DNA of 64,000 bases from Phytohabitans flavus (GCF_011764545.1 NZ_AP022870.1:1782001-1846000), one strand, 5' to 3'. Positions 24,451-32,500 are shown, counted from the stretch's first letter. Translations and numbers: made by a program. Notes: generated by a model from the sequence alone, not told the origin.

Positions 24451-25223
24451 CCGCGGCGGAGCGCACGCCGGTGGTGCTGCTGCACGCGCTGTCATTGGAC
24501 TCGACCATGTGGCACGCGCTGTCACAAGCGCTGCGCGAGCGGGGGCACCCGGTCCTCGCACCCGACCAGCGAGGCTTCGGCGGCACCCCGCTCGGCGACG
24601 CGCCCCCGTCGCTCGCCGTCGTGGTCGACGACCTCGCCCGCGACCTCGACGAGCGGCACTTCGACCGGGTCGCCCTGGTCGGCGCCTCGCTGGGTGGCTA
24701 CGTGGCGATGGCCTTCCTGCGCCGCCATCCCGACCGCGTCGCGGCCCTGGGCCTCGTCTCCACGCGGGCGGCCGCCGACACGGCACGCGAGCGGGCGGAG
24801 CGTGAGCGTTTCGCCGAACTCGTCACCGACCAGCAGGCCCGTGGCGCGCTGGTGGCCGCCACGACGCCAAGGCTGGTCGGCGCCACGACCCGCGCCACGC
24901 GACCGGAGGTCTTGGCCGCGGTGCAAGCGATGGTCGACGCGGCGGCCCCCGAGTCGATCGCCTGGGCACAGCGGGCGATCGCCGGCCGGCCCGACGCGTT
25001 CGCCGTGCTCCGCGCCGCCGACATCCCCGCCCTGGTCGTGTCCGGTGCCGAAGACGAGCTGATCGACCGGTCCGAGCCGGAGCGGATGGCCAGCGCGCTG
25101 CCGCGTGGCCGGCTCGTCACGATCCCCACGGCCGGGCACCTGCCACCGGTGGAGACGCCGGAAGCGCTCACGGTGGCGCTCCTGCACCTGCTCGACAGCG
25201 CGCACCAGGAGGTGTCGGGGTGA
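24447..25223 (+). CDS. Alpha/beta hydrolase
   Basis: A 258-residue alpha/beta-hydrolase-fold protein: PVVLLHALSLDSTMWHALS (oxyanion region HA), DQRGFGGTPLG, nucleophile elbow VGASLGGYVAMAF (Ser about 82), acid in VVSGAEDELIDRSE and His in TAGHLPPVETPEAL. This is the complete catalytic triad of the 3-oxoadipate-enol-lactonase/BioH-like group. ATGA overlap upstream and GTGA overlap downstream place it firmly in the operon. It may release, cyclise or trim an ester or thioester intermediate; the substrate is unknown. Confidence 0.85.
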   Translation: MTAAERTPVVLLHALSLDSTMWHALSQALRERGHPVLAPDQRGFGGTPLGDAPPSLAVVVDDLARDLDERHFDRVALVGASLGGYVAMAFLRRHPDRVAALGLVSTRAAADTARERAERERFAELVTDQQARGALVAATTPRLVGATTRATRPEVLAAVQAMVDAAAPESIAWAQRAIAGRPDAFAVLRAADIPALVVSGAEDELIDRSEPERMASALPRGRLVTIPTAGHLPPVETPEALTVALLHLLDSAHQEVSG

Positions 25224-26041
25224 GCTGGGCATTCACGTCCTCGACCGGCCAGGGCTTCACCCACGACTCGATCGTCGACGCGCATTTCAAGGCCTGCCAG
25301 CCGGCATACCTTCGAAGCCTGAAGCGGGTGGGCATCCAGCCGGGCTGGCGGGTGCTCGACGCCGGCTGCGGGAGCGGCGCGTTCCTGCCATGGCTCGCCC
25401 AGCTGGCCGGGCCCAGCGGTCGCGTGCACGGCGTCGACCTCGCGCCGGAGCATGTCGCGCTCGCGTCGGAGCGGGCGCGATTCCTGGCGGTCCCGATCGA
25501 GATCCGCGAGGGCGACCTGCTCGCGCTGCCGTACCCCGACGCCTCGTTCGACGCCCTCTGGTGCGCCAATGCGGTCCAGTACCTCTCCGACGAAGACCTG
25601 TCACGCGCTCTGGCCGAGATGGTCCGCGTCGTCCGCCCCGGCGGCCTGGTCGCGGTCAAGGAGCTCGATGTCGGCCTGATCACCATGCGGCCCGGGCCGC
25701 GGTTTCTGGTCTCCGACTTCTTCCGGGCCGCGGGCACCAAGCCGGGGTACGCCGAGCAGCTGCTGCGCGCCCCCGACCTGCACCGCTGGCTCGCCGGCGC
25801 GGGCCTCACCGCCGTACGGCAGCACACCGAGCTCGTCGAGCACTTCGGCCCCCTCTCCGATGTGGCGAAGGCGTTCTACGCGCCCACCTGCGCGGCGCTG
25901 GCCCGGCAGGCGGCGGGGCTGGAGGTGGACGTGGACGCCTGGAGCGCCTTCGCCGACCCCGACCACACCGCCAACCCGCTCAACGACCCGGCGGCGTACG
26001 TTTCCGAGGGCCTCACGCTCGCCATCGGCACCCGCCCCTGA
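25220..26041 (+). CDS. Class I SAM-dependent methyltransferase (UbiE/methyltransf_11 type)
   Basis: A 273-residue protein. Motif I is WRVLDAGCGSGAFLPWLAQL (about 44-63), followed by RVHGVDLAPEHVALASERA, EGDLLALPYPDASFDALWCA (post-I) and RVVRPGGLVAVKELDVG. It is the last gene of the operon; no coupled gene follows. With the LCMT-type enzyme it gives the pathway two methylation steps, probably on different atoms (C/N/O unknown). Confidence 0.85.
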   Translation: MSWAFTSSTGQGFTHDSIVDAHFKACQPAYLRSLKRVGIQPGWRVLDAGCGSGAFLPWLAQLAGPSGRVHGVDLAPEHVALASERARFLAVPIEIREGDLLALPYPDASFDALWCANAVQYLSDEDLSRALAEMVRVVRPGGLVAVKELDVGLITMRPGPRFLVSDFFRAAGTKPGYAEQLLRAPDLHRWLAGAGLTAVRQHTELVEHFGPLSDVAKAFYAPTCAALARQAAGLEVDVDAWSAFADPDHTANPLNDPAAYVSEGLTLAIGTRP

Positions 26042-26421
26042 GGAGCCGAGTTCCGATGTCCAGGCCTAGACGATCAATTCCAAGGGGTCAGTGGTCGTAC
26101 GCAATCAGGGAACGCATGATCGGCTGTCCTGTGTGCCAGTTGTGCCAGATGGCGGCGGTCAGGGCGAGGACGCGTTCCAGGATGCGTGCGGGTACCGCCG
26201 CCGGTGTCGTTGGGCGAGATGGCTGAGCGGTTGGCGACGCCGGCGGCTCCCTACTGGCGTGGTGCCGACTCCGCGAAGACGAACGCTGGTTCAACCTCAA
26301 ACGAATCATCGCCGTCGAACCCGCCGACCCCGCATGATCGACCACAGCGGCTAACCGCCGGCGCACACCAACTAGGCGGCTCAGCGTCTATCCCTCCTGG
26401 CCGGCCCCTTACAATGGGCCC
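26042..26421. other. Relic-bearing region after the biosynthetic operon
   Basis: About 380 bases with an IS982 remnant (entered separately) and no other convincing gene. No clear terminator hairpin was found directly after the operon. A frame near 26270 (DERWFNLKRIIAVEPADPA) looks coding-like but is only about 25 codons. Confidence 0.4.
26088..26192 (-). pseudogene. IS982-family transposase C-terminus
   Basis: The last 34 codons before the stop read ARILERVLALTAAIWHNWHT then GQPIMRSLIAYDH, the typical C-terminal end of IS982-type transposases (LALxAAIWHNxxTGQPVxRSLxAYDH). Upstream homology is lost. It marks an old element at the right edge of the biosynthetic operon. Confidence 0.65.
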
Positions 26422-26976
26422 ATGAGCGCTGAGGCCGTCGGCATGCACATGCCCGCCGTCGTCACGCTCGACGACGTGGCTGCGATGAACGCTGCCGACC
26501 CGAACGGTCATCGCTACGAAACCAGCCCTGAAGGGGTCCTGTCGGTCATGCCACCACCCGACTCCGAGCATGCGATGATCGCCAGTCGACTGTTCGCGTG
26601 GCTCATCATGGCGGGGTGGCCGGCGGAACAGGTGCTTCAGGCAGTAGGCGTCAGGATCCCCGGGCGGGATGGCGACGGCGGCCGGATTCCCGATGTCAGC
26701 GTCTGGAGGAAGCCGCCCCCTAGAAGCGTTTGGTCCGCGGTGGCGGACCTGGCGCTCGTGGTCGAGATCGTGTCGCCGGGTTCGGAGGCCATGGACCTGA
26801 TGACGAAGGTCCGTGAGTACGCTCTCGCGGGTATCCCGCAGTACTGGGTGATTGACCGGGACGGTGCCCAGACGGTCACCTTGCATCGGCTGACCGCGGA
26901 CGGCACCTACGAGGAGAAGGCGAGGATGCCCATGGCGTGGCTGCTGCAGACCTCGCCGTCGGACCACATCGACTGA
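26422..26976 (+). CDS. Uma2-family (PD-(D/E)xK fold) putative nuclease
   Basis: A 184-residue Uma2/DUF820 protein: RYETSPEGVLSVMPPPDSEH, ASRLFAWLIM, IPDVSVWRKPPP (Asp of the core), LALVVEIVSPGSEAMDLMTK (E-x-x-S core with downstream Lys), then KVREYALAGIPQYWVIDRDG. These form the restriction-endonuclease-like core; the cellular role of the family is unknown. TACAAT lies about 8 bases before the ATG with no ribosome site, suggesting a leaderless mRNA. Confidence 0.85.
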   Translation: MSAEAVGMHMPAVVTLDDVAAMNAADPNGHRYETSPEGVLSVMPPPDSEHAMIASRLFAWLIMAGWPAEQVLQAVGVRIPGRDGDGGRIPDVSVWRKPPPRSVWSAVADLALVVEIVSPGSEAMDLMTKVREYALAGIPQYWVIDRDGAQTVTLHRLTADGTYEEKARMPMAWLLQTSPSDHID

Positions 26977-27011
26977 GCGCCGCGCCTGTGCGGTGCGTCA
27001 CCGCAACCGCC

Positions 27012-27090
27012 GCGACCTGGCCATCTGTACCCTCAGCGGGTCACCAGCACCGGTCAGAACCGGTTTCGCATTCGGATACCGGCGGCCCAC
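27012..27090 (+). repeat. 81-bp dispersed repeat, copy B
   Basis: About 75% similar to copies A and C (GCGACCTGGCCATCTGTACC, GGTCAGAACCGGTTTCGCA). Located 35 bases after the Uma2 gene. It has lost the CTGCTGCGT segment found in the other two. Confidence 0.55.
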
Positions 27091-27160
27091 AGGAGACGCG
27101 TGGCAGGCGCGCCTGAGGCGCGAGGCATGTGCAGGCCGGGGAGTTCCGGCCGCGTCGCGG

Positions 27161-27499
27161 TTAGGTGCGGACTGCCTGGAAGCCGGAGTCGTCTCCGAGG
27201 TGGAAGTAGATGTGTCCGTTGATGGTGCGGCTGTCGGCCAGCGTGACCCAACCGCGGCCGTTGGCGGGGTCGCCTTCGTCATTGCCTTCCCAGGTGAACT
27301 CGACGCAGGTCTTCCCGTCGCGGGTGGCTTGGCGGCAGTCCATCCAGCCCTCGACGGCGATGAATCCGAAGCGCCCGGTCTGGTCGCCGTCGAACTCGAT
27401 GTAGGCGGGCTCGGTCAGGTCGATGGTGTCGCTGTCCCAGAGGTCCATGCTCACGATCCGCCACCGACCGGTCAGACCCGCCACGCCTTTGCCGCCCAT
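27161..27499 (-). CDS. Hypothetical protein, 112 aa
   Basis: A small soluble beta-rich protein: LTGRWRIVSMDLWDSDTIDL, AYIEFDGDQTGRFGFIAVEG, WMDCRQATRDGKTCVEFTWE, GNDEGDPANGRGWVTLAD and GHIYFHLGDDSGFQAVR. I recognise it as a widespread bacterial orphan family of unassigned function. Start uncertain: an ATG at the listed position precedes GGKGVAG; an ATG further inside (MDLWD) or an upstream one is possible and none has a strong ribosome site. Confidence 0.7.
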   Translation of the reverse strand: MGGKGVAGLTGRWRIVSMDLWDSDTIDLTEPAYIEFDGDQTGRFGFIAVEGWMDCRQATRDGKTCVEFTWEGNDEGDPANGRGWVTLADSRTINGHIYFHLGDDSGFQAVRT

Positions 27500-27558
27500 G
27501 TGGGGACGGTACCTGCTAGCTGATCGCATTGATGTTTAGGCCGGGCTATAGTTTCTCT

Positions 27559-27952
27559 GTGCCTCCCGAACCGGCCCGGCGCTGGGCGATCAGGACGACG
27601 ACCGACGTCCGTGACTGGCTGCGTGCGCTTCGCCAGGCCGATCCGGACACGTACCGCTCGGTGAACGTCGCGATCGACATGCTTGCCGAGGTTGGTCCTG
27701 GCTGGGGCGTCCGTTGGTCGACACGTTGCAGGGTTCGAGCGTCAGCAATCTCAAGGAGTTGCGACCCAGGTCGGCCGTGAGGTCGCGATCCGGGTTCTGT
27801 TCGTCTTCGATCCCTGGTCGCAGGCGGTGCTGTTGGTCGCGGGTAACAAGGCTGGTGACTGGTCGGGGTGGTACAAGGTGGCGATCCCGGCGGCGGAGGT
27901 CGCGTACGAGGGCTGGCTGGCCTTCGAAAGGAAACGGCGGGAGGCGCCATGA
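27559..27952 (+). pseudogene. HigB/RelE-like toxin, broken by two frameshifts
   Basis: Three frames in sequence give one toxin. The first has AIRTTTDVRDWLRALRQADP, TYRSVNVAIDMLAEVGPG; the second LGRPLVDTLQGSSVSNLKEL; the third GREVAIRVLFVFDPWSQAVL, LVAGNKAGDWSGWYKVAIPA. Breaks are near 27700 and 27765, each equal to one missing base. This is the phage-derived Gp49/HigB-like fold, whose members cleave mRNA on ribosomes. TATAGT lies 7 bases before the GTG (leaderless). The stop overlaps the antitoxin ATG, so the module layout is intact although the toxin is not. Confidence 0.7.
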
Positions 27953-28263
27953 CCGAGTTTCACGACTGGGACGATATCCGGGCCGAGTTGCACGACGGGG
28001 ACGCCGCCGCGGTGGGTGAGGAGCGTGCGCGTACCGAGGCATGGATCAGCGCCTTTCACCTAGCCGAAGAGCGCAAGCGGCTGGGGCTCACCCAGCGTCA
28101 GGTCGCCGACCTGATGGGGGTGACACCGGGCCGAGTCAGCCAGATCGAAAACGGTGACCTGGACGTCAACGAGGTCGCGACCCTGAGCCGGTACGCGCGA
28201 GCGCTGGGCGCCCGGATGCGGATCATCTTCGACTACGGCAACGACCTTCGCCAGATCGCCTGA
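27949..28263 (+). CDS. HigA-like XRE antitoxin
   Basis: A 104-residue protein with an N-terminal extension and a cro/C1-type HTH: HLAEERKRLGLTQRQVADLM, GVTPGRVSQIENGDLDVNEV, then ATLSRYARALGARMRIIFDY. The ATG overlaps the toxin stop (ATGA), so it would normally be co-translated with the toxin and autorepress the pair. With the toxin disrupted it may persist as a solitary regulator. Confidence 0.82.
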   Translation: MTEFHDWDDIRAELHDGDAAAVGEERARTEAWISAFHLAEERKRLGLTQRQVADLMGVTPGRVSQIENGDLDVNEVATLSRYARALGARMRIIFDYGNDLRQIA

Positions 28264-28302
28264 GACGGCCGACCAGACCTCATTAGACCTTCCGAAGGCT
28301 GC

Positions 28303-28383
28303 GCGATCTGGCCATCCCTACCGCCAACGGATTGCCAGCCACGGTCAGGGCTGGTTTCGCATTCTGCTGCGTCCGGCCCACCC
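28303..28383 (+). repeat. 81-bp dispersed repeat, copy C
   Basis: Same length as copy A; shares GCGATCTGGCCATC, CACGGTCAGGGC-like, GGTTTCGCATTCTGCTGCGT and CGGCCCACCC. It lies 40 bases after the antitoxin gene and next to a tyrosine recombinase relic. Confidence 0.6.
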
Positions 28384-28449
28384 AACTTGACACCGTGAGG
28401 AACCTCCTGGTGAGAGCCCATGATCAGCCGACTATGCGCTCGGCGAGGC

Positions 28450-28649
28450 TCACGCGCCTTCGGACTTGCGTGCCAGATCTGTGCCGGATGCACTGTCGAT
28501 CTTCCGCCGGGACTCCTCGATCAGGGCGTCCAGCGCTGTCGCGATCGCCCGGTCACGGTCCGGGTGGCGTGCTGGTAGATCACGGCCGCTCGCGTGCTGG
28601 AGTGCCCGATCCGGGCCATCAGTTCCTTGAGCGTCGCCCACTCTGCGCC
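28450..28649 (-). pseudogene. Tyrosine recombinase C-terminal fragment
   Basis: ATLKELMARIGHSSTRAAVI then YQHATR contains the conserved GHSS and nucleophilic Tyr (IYQHAT) of phage-type integrases. After a one-base shift near 28560 the frame continues RDRAIATALDALIEESRRKI to LARKSEGA and stop. The catalytic Arg and core-binding parts are absent. It is the remnant of an integrated element. Confidence 0.65.
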
Positions 28650-28731
28650 GCCCACGCGTCGCGCGCCCTGCGGACGACCTCGTCCATCGCCGTTGCAGTC
28701 TTCCAAACCACGGGCCGGTAGCGTTGTCGCG

Positions 28732-29226
28732 ATGTCGAAGATCTTGGTAACCGGCATGTCGGGGACGGGCAAGTCGTCGGCGCTCTTCGAGCTCGGCCGG
28801 CGTGGTTATCGCGTGGTGGACACCGATGATCCGGGCTGGCGCGAGTATCGCGAGCATGCTGAGCCCATCGACGAGGTGCACCGCGGCGAGTGGCTCTGGG
28901 TCGAGGAGAGGATCGCCGGGCTGCTGGACTCCGATGATTGTCGCTCACTGTTCGTTCAGGGGTGCGTGCGAAACCAGTCGAGGTTCTACGGCCGTTTCGA
29001 CGCGGTCGTCCTGCTCAGCGCCCCCGCTGACGTGATCCTCGATCGGGTCGCGCGCAGAACGACGAACGACTACGGGAAGAGCTCGCTGGAACGGGCCATG
29101 ATCCTAGACGATCTCGCCAACGTCGAGCCGCTGCTCAGAGCTGGCTGCACGCATGAGCTGGATGCCAGCCGACCGCTCGATGAGGTCGTCGCCGACCTGG
29201 TCGCGATCGCATCGCACCCGACCTAG
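28732..29226 (+). CDS. AAA/P-loop small-molecule kinase-like protein
   Basis: A 164-residue single-domain P-loop protein: SKILVTGMSGTGKSSALFEL (Walker A, about 2-21), RGYRVVDTDDPGWREYREHA, DDCRSLFVQGCVRNQSRFYG and VVLLSAPADVILDRVARRTT (lid region). The layout matches shikimate/gluconate/adenylate-kinase-like proteins of unknown substrate. It is a single gene, convergent with the histidine kinase gene 26 bases away. Confidence 0.8.
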   Translation: MSKILVTGMSGTGKSSALFELGRRGYRVVDTDDPGWREYREHAEPIDEVHRGEWLWVEERIAGLLDSDDCRSLFVQGCVRNQSRFYGRFDAVVLLSAPADVILDRVARRTTNDYGKSSLERAMILDDLANVEPLLRAGCTHELDASRPLDEVVADLVAIASHPT

Positions 29227-29252
29227 GGTGACGTGCTGATCGGGCGGAGCTA

Positions 29253-31094
29253 TCAGGTGGGCGGCGGTGTACCGGGCAGGTGGAGGGTGAAGGTCGAGCC
29301 CTTCCCCAGGGTGCTGGTCGCGGTGATCGTGCCGCCGTGCGCTTCGACTAGCTTGCGCACAATGGACAGTCCGAGGCCGCTGCCGCCGGTTTGCCGGCTG
29401 CGTGACTTCTCCGCCCGCCAGAACCGTTCGAAGACGTGGGGCAGGTCTTCGGCGCTGATTCCGCTGCCGGTGTCGGTGACGGCGATTGTCGCCCCGGCGC
29501 CGTCTGGGTGGGCGGCGATCGTCACGGCTCCGCCGGCCGGGGTGTGGCGGATCGCGTTCGTGACAAGGTTGCCGACGGCTTGGCGCAGCCGGACCGGGTC
29601 GGCGTACAGCTCCTGGTCGCGGTCGGTCCGCGGGGTGAGGGTGACGCCGACCTGGTCGGCCTGGGCCCGGTGCGCGTCCACGACCTGGTCGACGAGGTCG
29701 GCGAGGTAGACCTGCTGCGGGTGCAGCCACAGCTCGCCGGCGTCGGCGGCGGCCAGGTCGCGCAGGTCGTCGATGACGTGCTGGAGCAGCAGCGCCTCTT
29801 CCAGCAGCGACGAGATGAGCCGCTGGTCGGCGGTGGCGACGCCGTCCTGGGCGGCCTCCAGCCAGCCGCGGATGTTGCTCACCGGTGTCCGCATCTCGTG
29901 CGCGACGTCGTTGACCATTGCCCGGCGGAGTTGTTCGAGCCGTTCCCGCCGTTCCGACATGTCGTTGAAGACCGTCGCGAGGCGGGCGATCTCGTCGCGG
30001 CCGGTGACCCGTACCCGGGCGGTGATGTCGCCGTCGCGCATGCGCTGGGCGGCGCCGATCAGCGCGTGCAGCGGGCGGACCAGCCGGACGCCGGCCAGCA
30101 CGGTGATGCCGACCGTCACCAGCAGGACCAGGCTGGTGACGCCGGCGATCCGGGCCTGGTTGGCGCGGGAAATGGTGAAGCCGGTCGGGGTGTTGCCGGT
30201 GGGGGAGGAGACGAAGAGGGTCACGGGCGGGGCGACGTACGGGGCCAGCTGCTCCCGCTGGCTGCTGCCGACGCAGGTGTTGGCCGCCCGGTTGGCGTCC
30301 GGGTCGGGTGCCGGCGGGATCCGCGTCTCCTGGTCGACCGGTGACGGGGCCAACTGCTGCCAGGTCCAGGTGGGGCCGAGACCGAGCCGTACCGGTGGCA
30401 GCTGGCGGCGGGCCAGGCACGTGTTGACCTGGCCGTTGAGCTGTGCAAGGGCCTTGTTCTCGGTGGCTGTCGCGGTCGCGAGGGTGGCCCGCAGGGACAG
30501 GCAGCCTTCGTTGCTGGCGAGGTCGGTGCCAGGGGTGTCGACGCGGGGGCGGCCGGTCGGCCCATCGACGACGACGGCGTCGATGCCCACCCTGACGCGC
30601 AGGCAGTGGACGGCCTGGTCGGCGGCGTCGCGCAGGGTGGCCCGCTCGCCGGGCGGCAGCAGGTACGGACCGGTGACGCGCGGGTCGATCCGGTCGCCGC
30701 TCCCGTCGGCGCGCGGCGCGAGGGCGGTGTCGACCGACAGCGCGTCGATGGTGGCGGACGGTTTCGTCGGGAGCGGGCCGGCCTCGGGCATCGAGTCGGC
30801 GATCGCCGCCCCGGAGCCGTCGGTCAGGGCGATCCGCCGCCCGACCTGCGCGCCGAGCTGCCGTACGGTGGCGTCGACGCCTTTCCAGTCCGGGTGGGTC
30901 GCCGCGTACCCGAGGAGGGTGTCGTAGATCCGGGCGTCGTCGGCGATCGCCTGGCCCTGTTCCTGCCGGATCGCTCCGGTGGTGGTCCGCGCGGCGAGCC
31001 AGGCGGTTGCCGCGATCGAGCCGACGGCGACGAGCACGGCGAGCGCCAGCAGCCGCACGAGCAGGCTGCTCCGCAGCGGGAGGTCACGGGACAC
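29253..31094 (-). CDS. Two-component sensor histidine kinase
   Basis: 613 residues. TM1 is LLVRLLALAVLVAVGSIAAT; an extracytoplasmic sensor of about 270 residues follows; TM2 is near 308-330 (VTSLVLLVTVGITVLAGV). HAMP comes next, then HisKA with VNDVAHEMRTPVSNIRGWLE (phospho-His about 400) and HATPase with N box LVTNAIRHTPAGG, G1 DTGSGISAEDLPHVFERFWR and G2 GGSGLGLSIVRKLVEAHGG. The GTG start overlaps the response-regulator gene by 11 bases. The long sensor segment has several Cys (CLRVRVG, NEGCLSLR, NTCLARRQ, NTCVGSS), possibly disulfide-bonded. The divergent exporter operon is the likely target. Confidence 0.92.
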   Translation of the reverse strand: MSRDLPLRSSLLVRLLALAVLVAVGSIAATAWLAARTTTGAIRQEQGQAIADDARIYDTLLGYAATHPDWKGVDATVRQLGAQVGRRIALTDGSGAAIADSMPEAGPLPTKPSATIDALSVDTALAPRADGSGDRIDPRVTGPYLLPPGERATLRDAADQAVHCLRVRVGIDAVVVDGPTGRPRVDTPGTDLASNEGCLSLRATLATATATENKALAQLNGQVNTCLARRQLPPVRLGLGPTWTWQQLAPSPVDQETRIPPAPDPDANRAANTCVGSSQREQLAPYVAPPVTLFVSSPTGNTPTGFTISRANQARIAGVTSLVLLVTVGITVLAGVRLVRPLHALIGAAQRMRDGDITARVRVTGRDEIARLATVFNDMSERRERLEQLRRAMVNDVAHEMRTPVSNIRGWLEAAQDGVATADQRLISSLLEEALLLQHVIDDLRDLAAADAGELWLHPQQVYLADLVDQVVDAHRAQADQVGVTLTPRTDRDQELYADPVRLRQAVGNLVTNAIRHTPAGGAVTIAAHPDGAGATIAVTDTGSGISAEDLPHVFERFWRAEKSRSRQTGGSGLGLSIVRKLVEAHGGTITATSTLGKGSTFTLHLPGTPPPT

Positions 31095-31782
31095 GGTATG
31101 GCTCGTCGATGAGCTTGTAGCCGACGCCGTACACGGTCAGCAGCCGTACCGGCTTGCGCGGGTTCGGCTCGATCTTCCGGCGCAGGTTCATCATGTGTAC
31201 GTCGACCGTGCGGCTGGTGATGTACCGGTCGATGCCGTGCAGGTACACCAGGAGTTGGTCGCGGGTGAAGGCCCGGCCCGGCTGGGCCGCCATCGCCGCG
31301 AGGAGCTGGAACTCGCCGGGTGTGCACTCGACCGGCTGTCCGTCGCTGCTGACCTCGTGCCGCAGCGGGTCGACGGTCAGCCCGCCGACCCGCAGCACCT
31401 GGTCGGCGCTGGCTGACCGCTGGCCGCGCCGCAGCAGTGTTCGGACCCGGGCGACCAGTTCCCGGGGGCTGTACGGCTTGGTCATGTAGTCGTCGGCGCC
31501 CAGGTCGAGCCCGAGCAGGAGGTCGTCCTCGCTGGATCGGGCGGTCAGCATCAGCACCGGCAGGTCGGACTCCCGGCGCAGGATGCGGCAGACGTCCAGA
31601 CCGTCGACCTTCGGCATCATGACGTCGAGGACGAGCAGTTCGACCGGCTGCTGGCGGACCAGGTCGAGCGCCGCGCGCCCGTCGGCCGCCATGACCACGC
31701 TGTGGCCCTCGCGCTCCAGGTAGCGGCGGGCCAGCTCAGCCTGTTTCTCGTCGTCCTCGGCGACCACCACGTATGCGCACAC
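31084..31782 (-). CDS. OmpR/PhoB-family response regulator
   Basis: 232 residues. The receiver domain has acidic DDE near residue 11, phospho-acceptor Asp in ELLVLDVMMPKVDGLDV (about 53), Thr in LMLTARSSEDD and Lys in YMTKPYSPRELVARVRTLLR. The trans_reg_C winged helix has VECTPGEFQLLAAMAAQPGR, FTRDQLLVYLHG and RTVDVHMMNLRRKIEPNPRK. It is the first gene of the kinase-regulator operon and divergent from the lipoprotein/ABC operon across 112 bases, which probably holds its binding site. Confidence 0.93.
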   Translation of the reverse strand: MCAYVVVAEDDEKQAELARRYLEREGHSVVMAADGRAALDLVRQQPVELLVLDVMMPKVDGLDVCRILRRESDLPVLMLTARSSEDDLLLGLDLGADDYMTKPYSPRELVARVRTLLRRGQRSASADQVLRVGGLTVDPLRHEVSSDGQPVECTPGEFQLLAAMAAQPGRAFTRDQLLVYLHGIDRYITSRTVDVHMMNLRRKIEPNPRKPVRLLTVYGVGYKLIDEPYRVP

Positions 31783-31894
31783 AGCGGCGAGTCTAGGCTG
31801 CGCCCAGGGCCGCGAATGTGCCGTTGAGCTGGGACCACGGGACCACTACGGGTTTCTTACAGGTTCAAAACATGTCCCCGGGACGCTCGTCGGC
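31783..31894. promoter_or_regulatory. Divergent promoter region, two-component system and exporter operon
   Basis: The 112-bp gap between the response regulator and lipoprotein starts. TTTCTTACAGGTTCAAAACATG lies on the plus side; an OmpR-type direct repeat is expected here but I cannot define it securely. Confidence 0.35.
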
Positions 31895-32500
31895 ATGACG
31901 ATCTCCATCTATCGGAGCCGTACCGCTGCGTTCTGCGCCGCCGCCCTGCTGGCCGCCGCTCTCACCGGCTGCGGCGGCCCGAAAAGCGGTCGGGAAAGCG
32001 GCCGGGACGGCGGCGCGGACGAGGTGGCCTCCCTCGCCACCCTCGCGCCGTCCGCTCCGGCGACCGGTGCCGCGGCCGACACCGGCCGTCCCCAGTTGCG
32101 GCTCGACTCCACGGACGAGGAGGAGAACGCGATGTGGGAGGCGTACCGGATATGCCTGCACGACCACGGCGTGAAGGAGAACAAGGACCGGGCCGCGGCG
32201 GTCGGCCCGGGCCACGGGCTCATCCTCGACCAGAGCGGCGAGCCGAAGGAGGCGTACGTCGCCTGCGCGAACAAGCTGCCGCTCCAGCCGCCGGAGCTGG
32301 ACCCCGACAAGAACCCGAACTATGTCAGCCAGTGGAACGACTACGTGCAGTGCCTGCGCGGCCGCGGCATGAAGGTACACGCGCTGCCGGACGGCTCCGG
32401 CTGGACCTGGGACGACGGGGTGACCAGCAGCCCGCCGCAGGACGTCCAGATCAAGGCGGAGAAGGAATGCACGATGGAGATCTTCGGTGCCAAGAAGTAA
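31895..32500 (+). CDS. Exported lipoprotein, four-Cys mature domain
   Basis: 201 residues with a lipobox in LLAAALTGCGGP (Cys about 26). A low-complexity linker follows, then a domain with paired Cys: MWEAYRICLHDHGVKENKD, EAYVACANKLPLQPPEL, WNDYVQCLRGRGMKV and [15 protein letters not shown]. Such Cys-spaced ...YxxCLxxxG repeats recur in actinomycete lipoproteins near ABC exporters regulated by two-component systems. The precise function is unknown; it may be an extracytoplasmic sensor or accessory of the exporter. The end overlaps the adaptor gene by 14 bases. Confidence 0.82.
   Translation: MTISIYRSRTAAFCAAALLAAALTGCGGPKSGRESGRDGGADEVASLATLAPSAPATGAAADTGRPQLRLDSTDEEENAMWEAYRICLHDHGVKENKDRAAAVGPGHGLILDQSGEPKEAYVACANKLPLQPPELDPDKNPNYVSQWNDYVQCLRGRGMKVHALPDGSGWTWDDGVTSSPPQDVQIKAEKECTMEIFGAKK

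Larger units (their letters stand above)
28264..28731. other. Integrase- and repeat-relic region
   Basis: About 470 bases with the third dispersed repeat and a decayed tyrosine recombinase C-terminus (both entered separately); no intact gene. Confidence 0.5.

Noticed and set aside
17352..26041. Idea that the operon is a classical RiPP (lanthipeptide, lasso or PEARL) cluster
   Set aside because: No LanB/LanC/LanM, cyclase, radical SAM, RRE or transporter is present; the only peptide candidate is the 28-codon ORF, which is unproven.
26215..26300. GAGATGGCTGAGCGGTT resembles the 5' part of a tRNA-Ser or tRNA-Leu
   Set aside because: No anticodon stem, variable arm or T-arm can be formed downstream.
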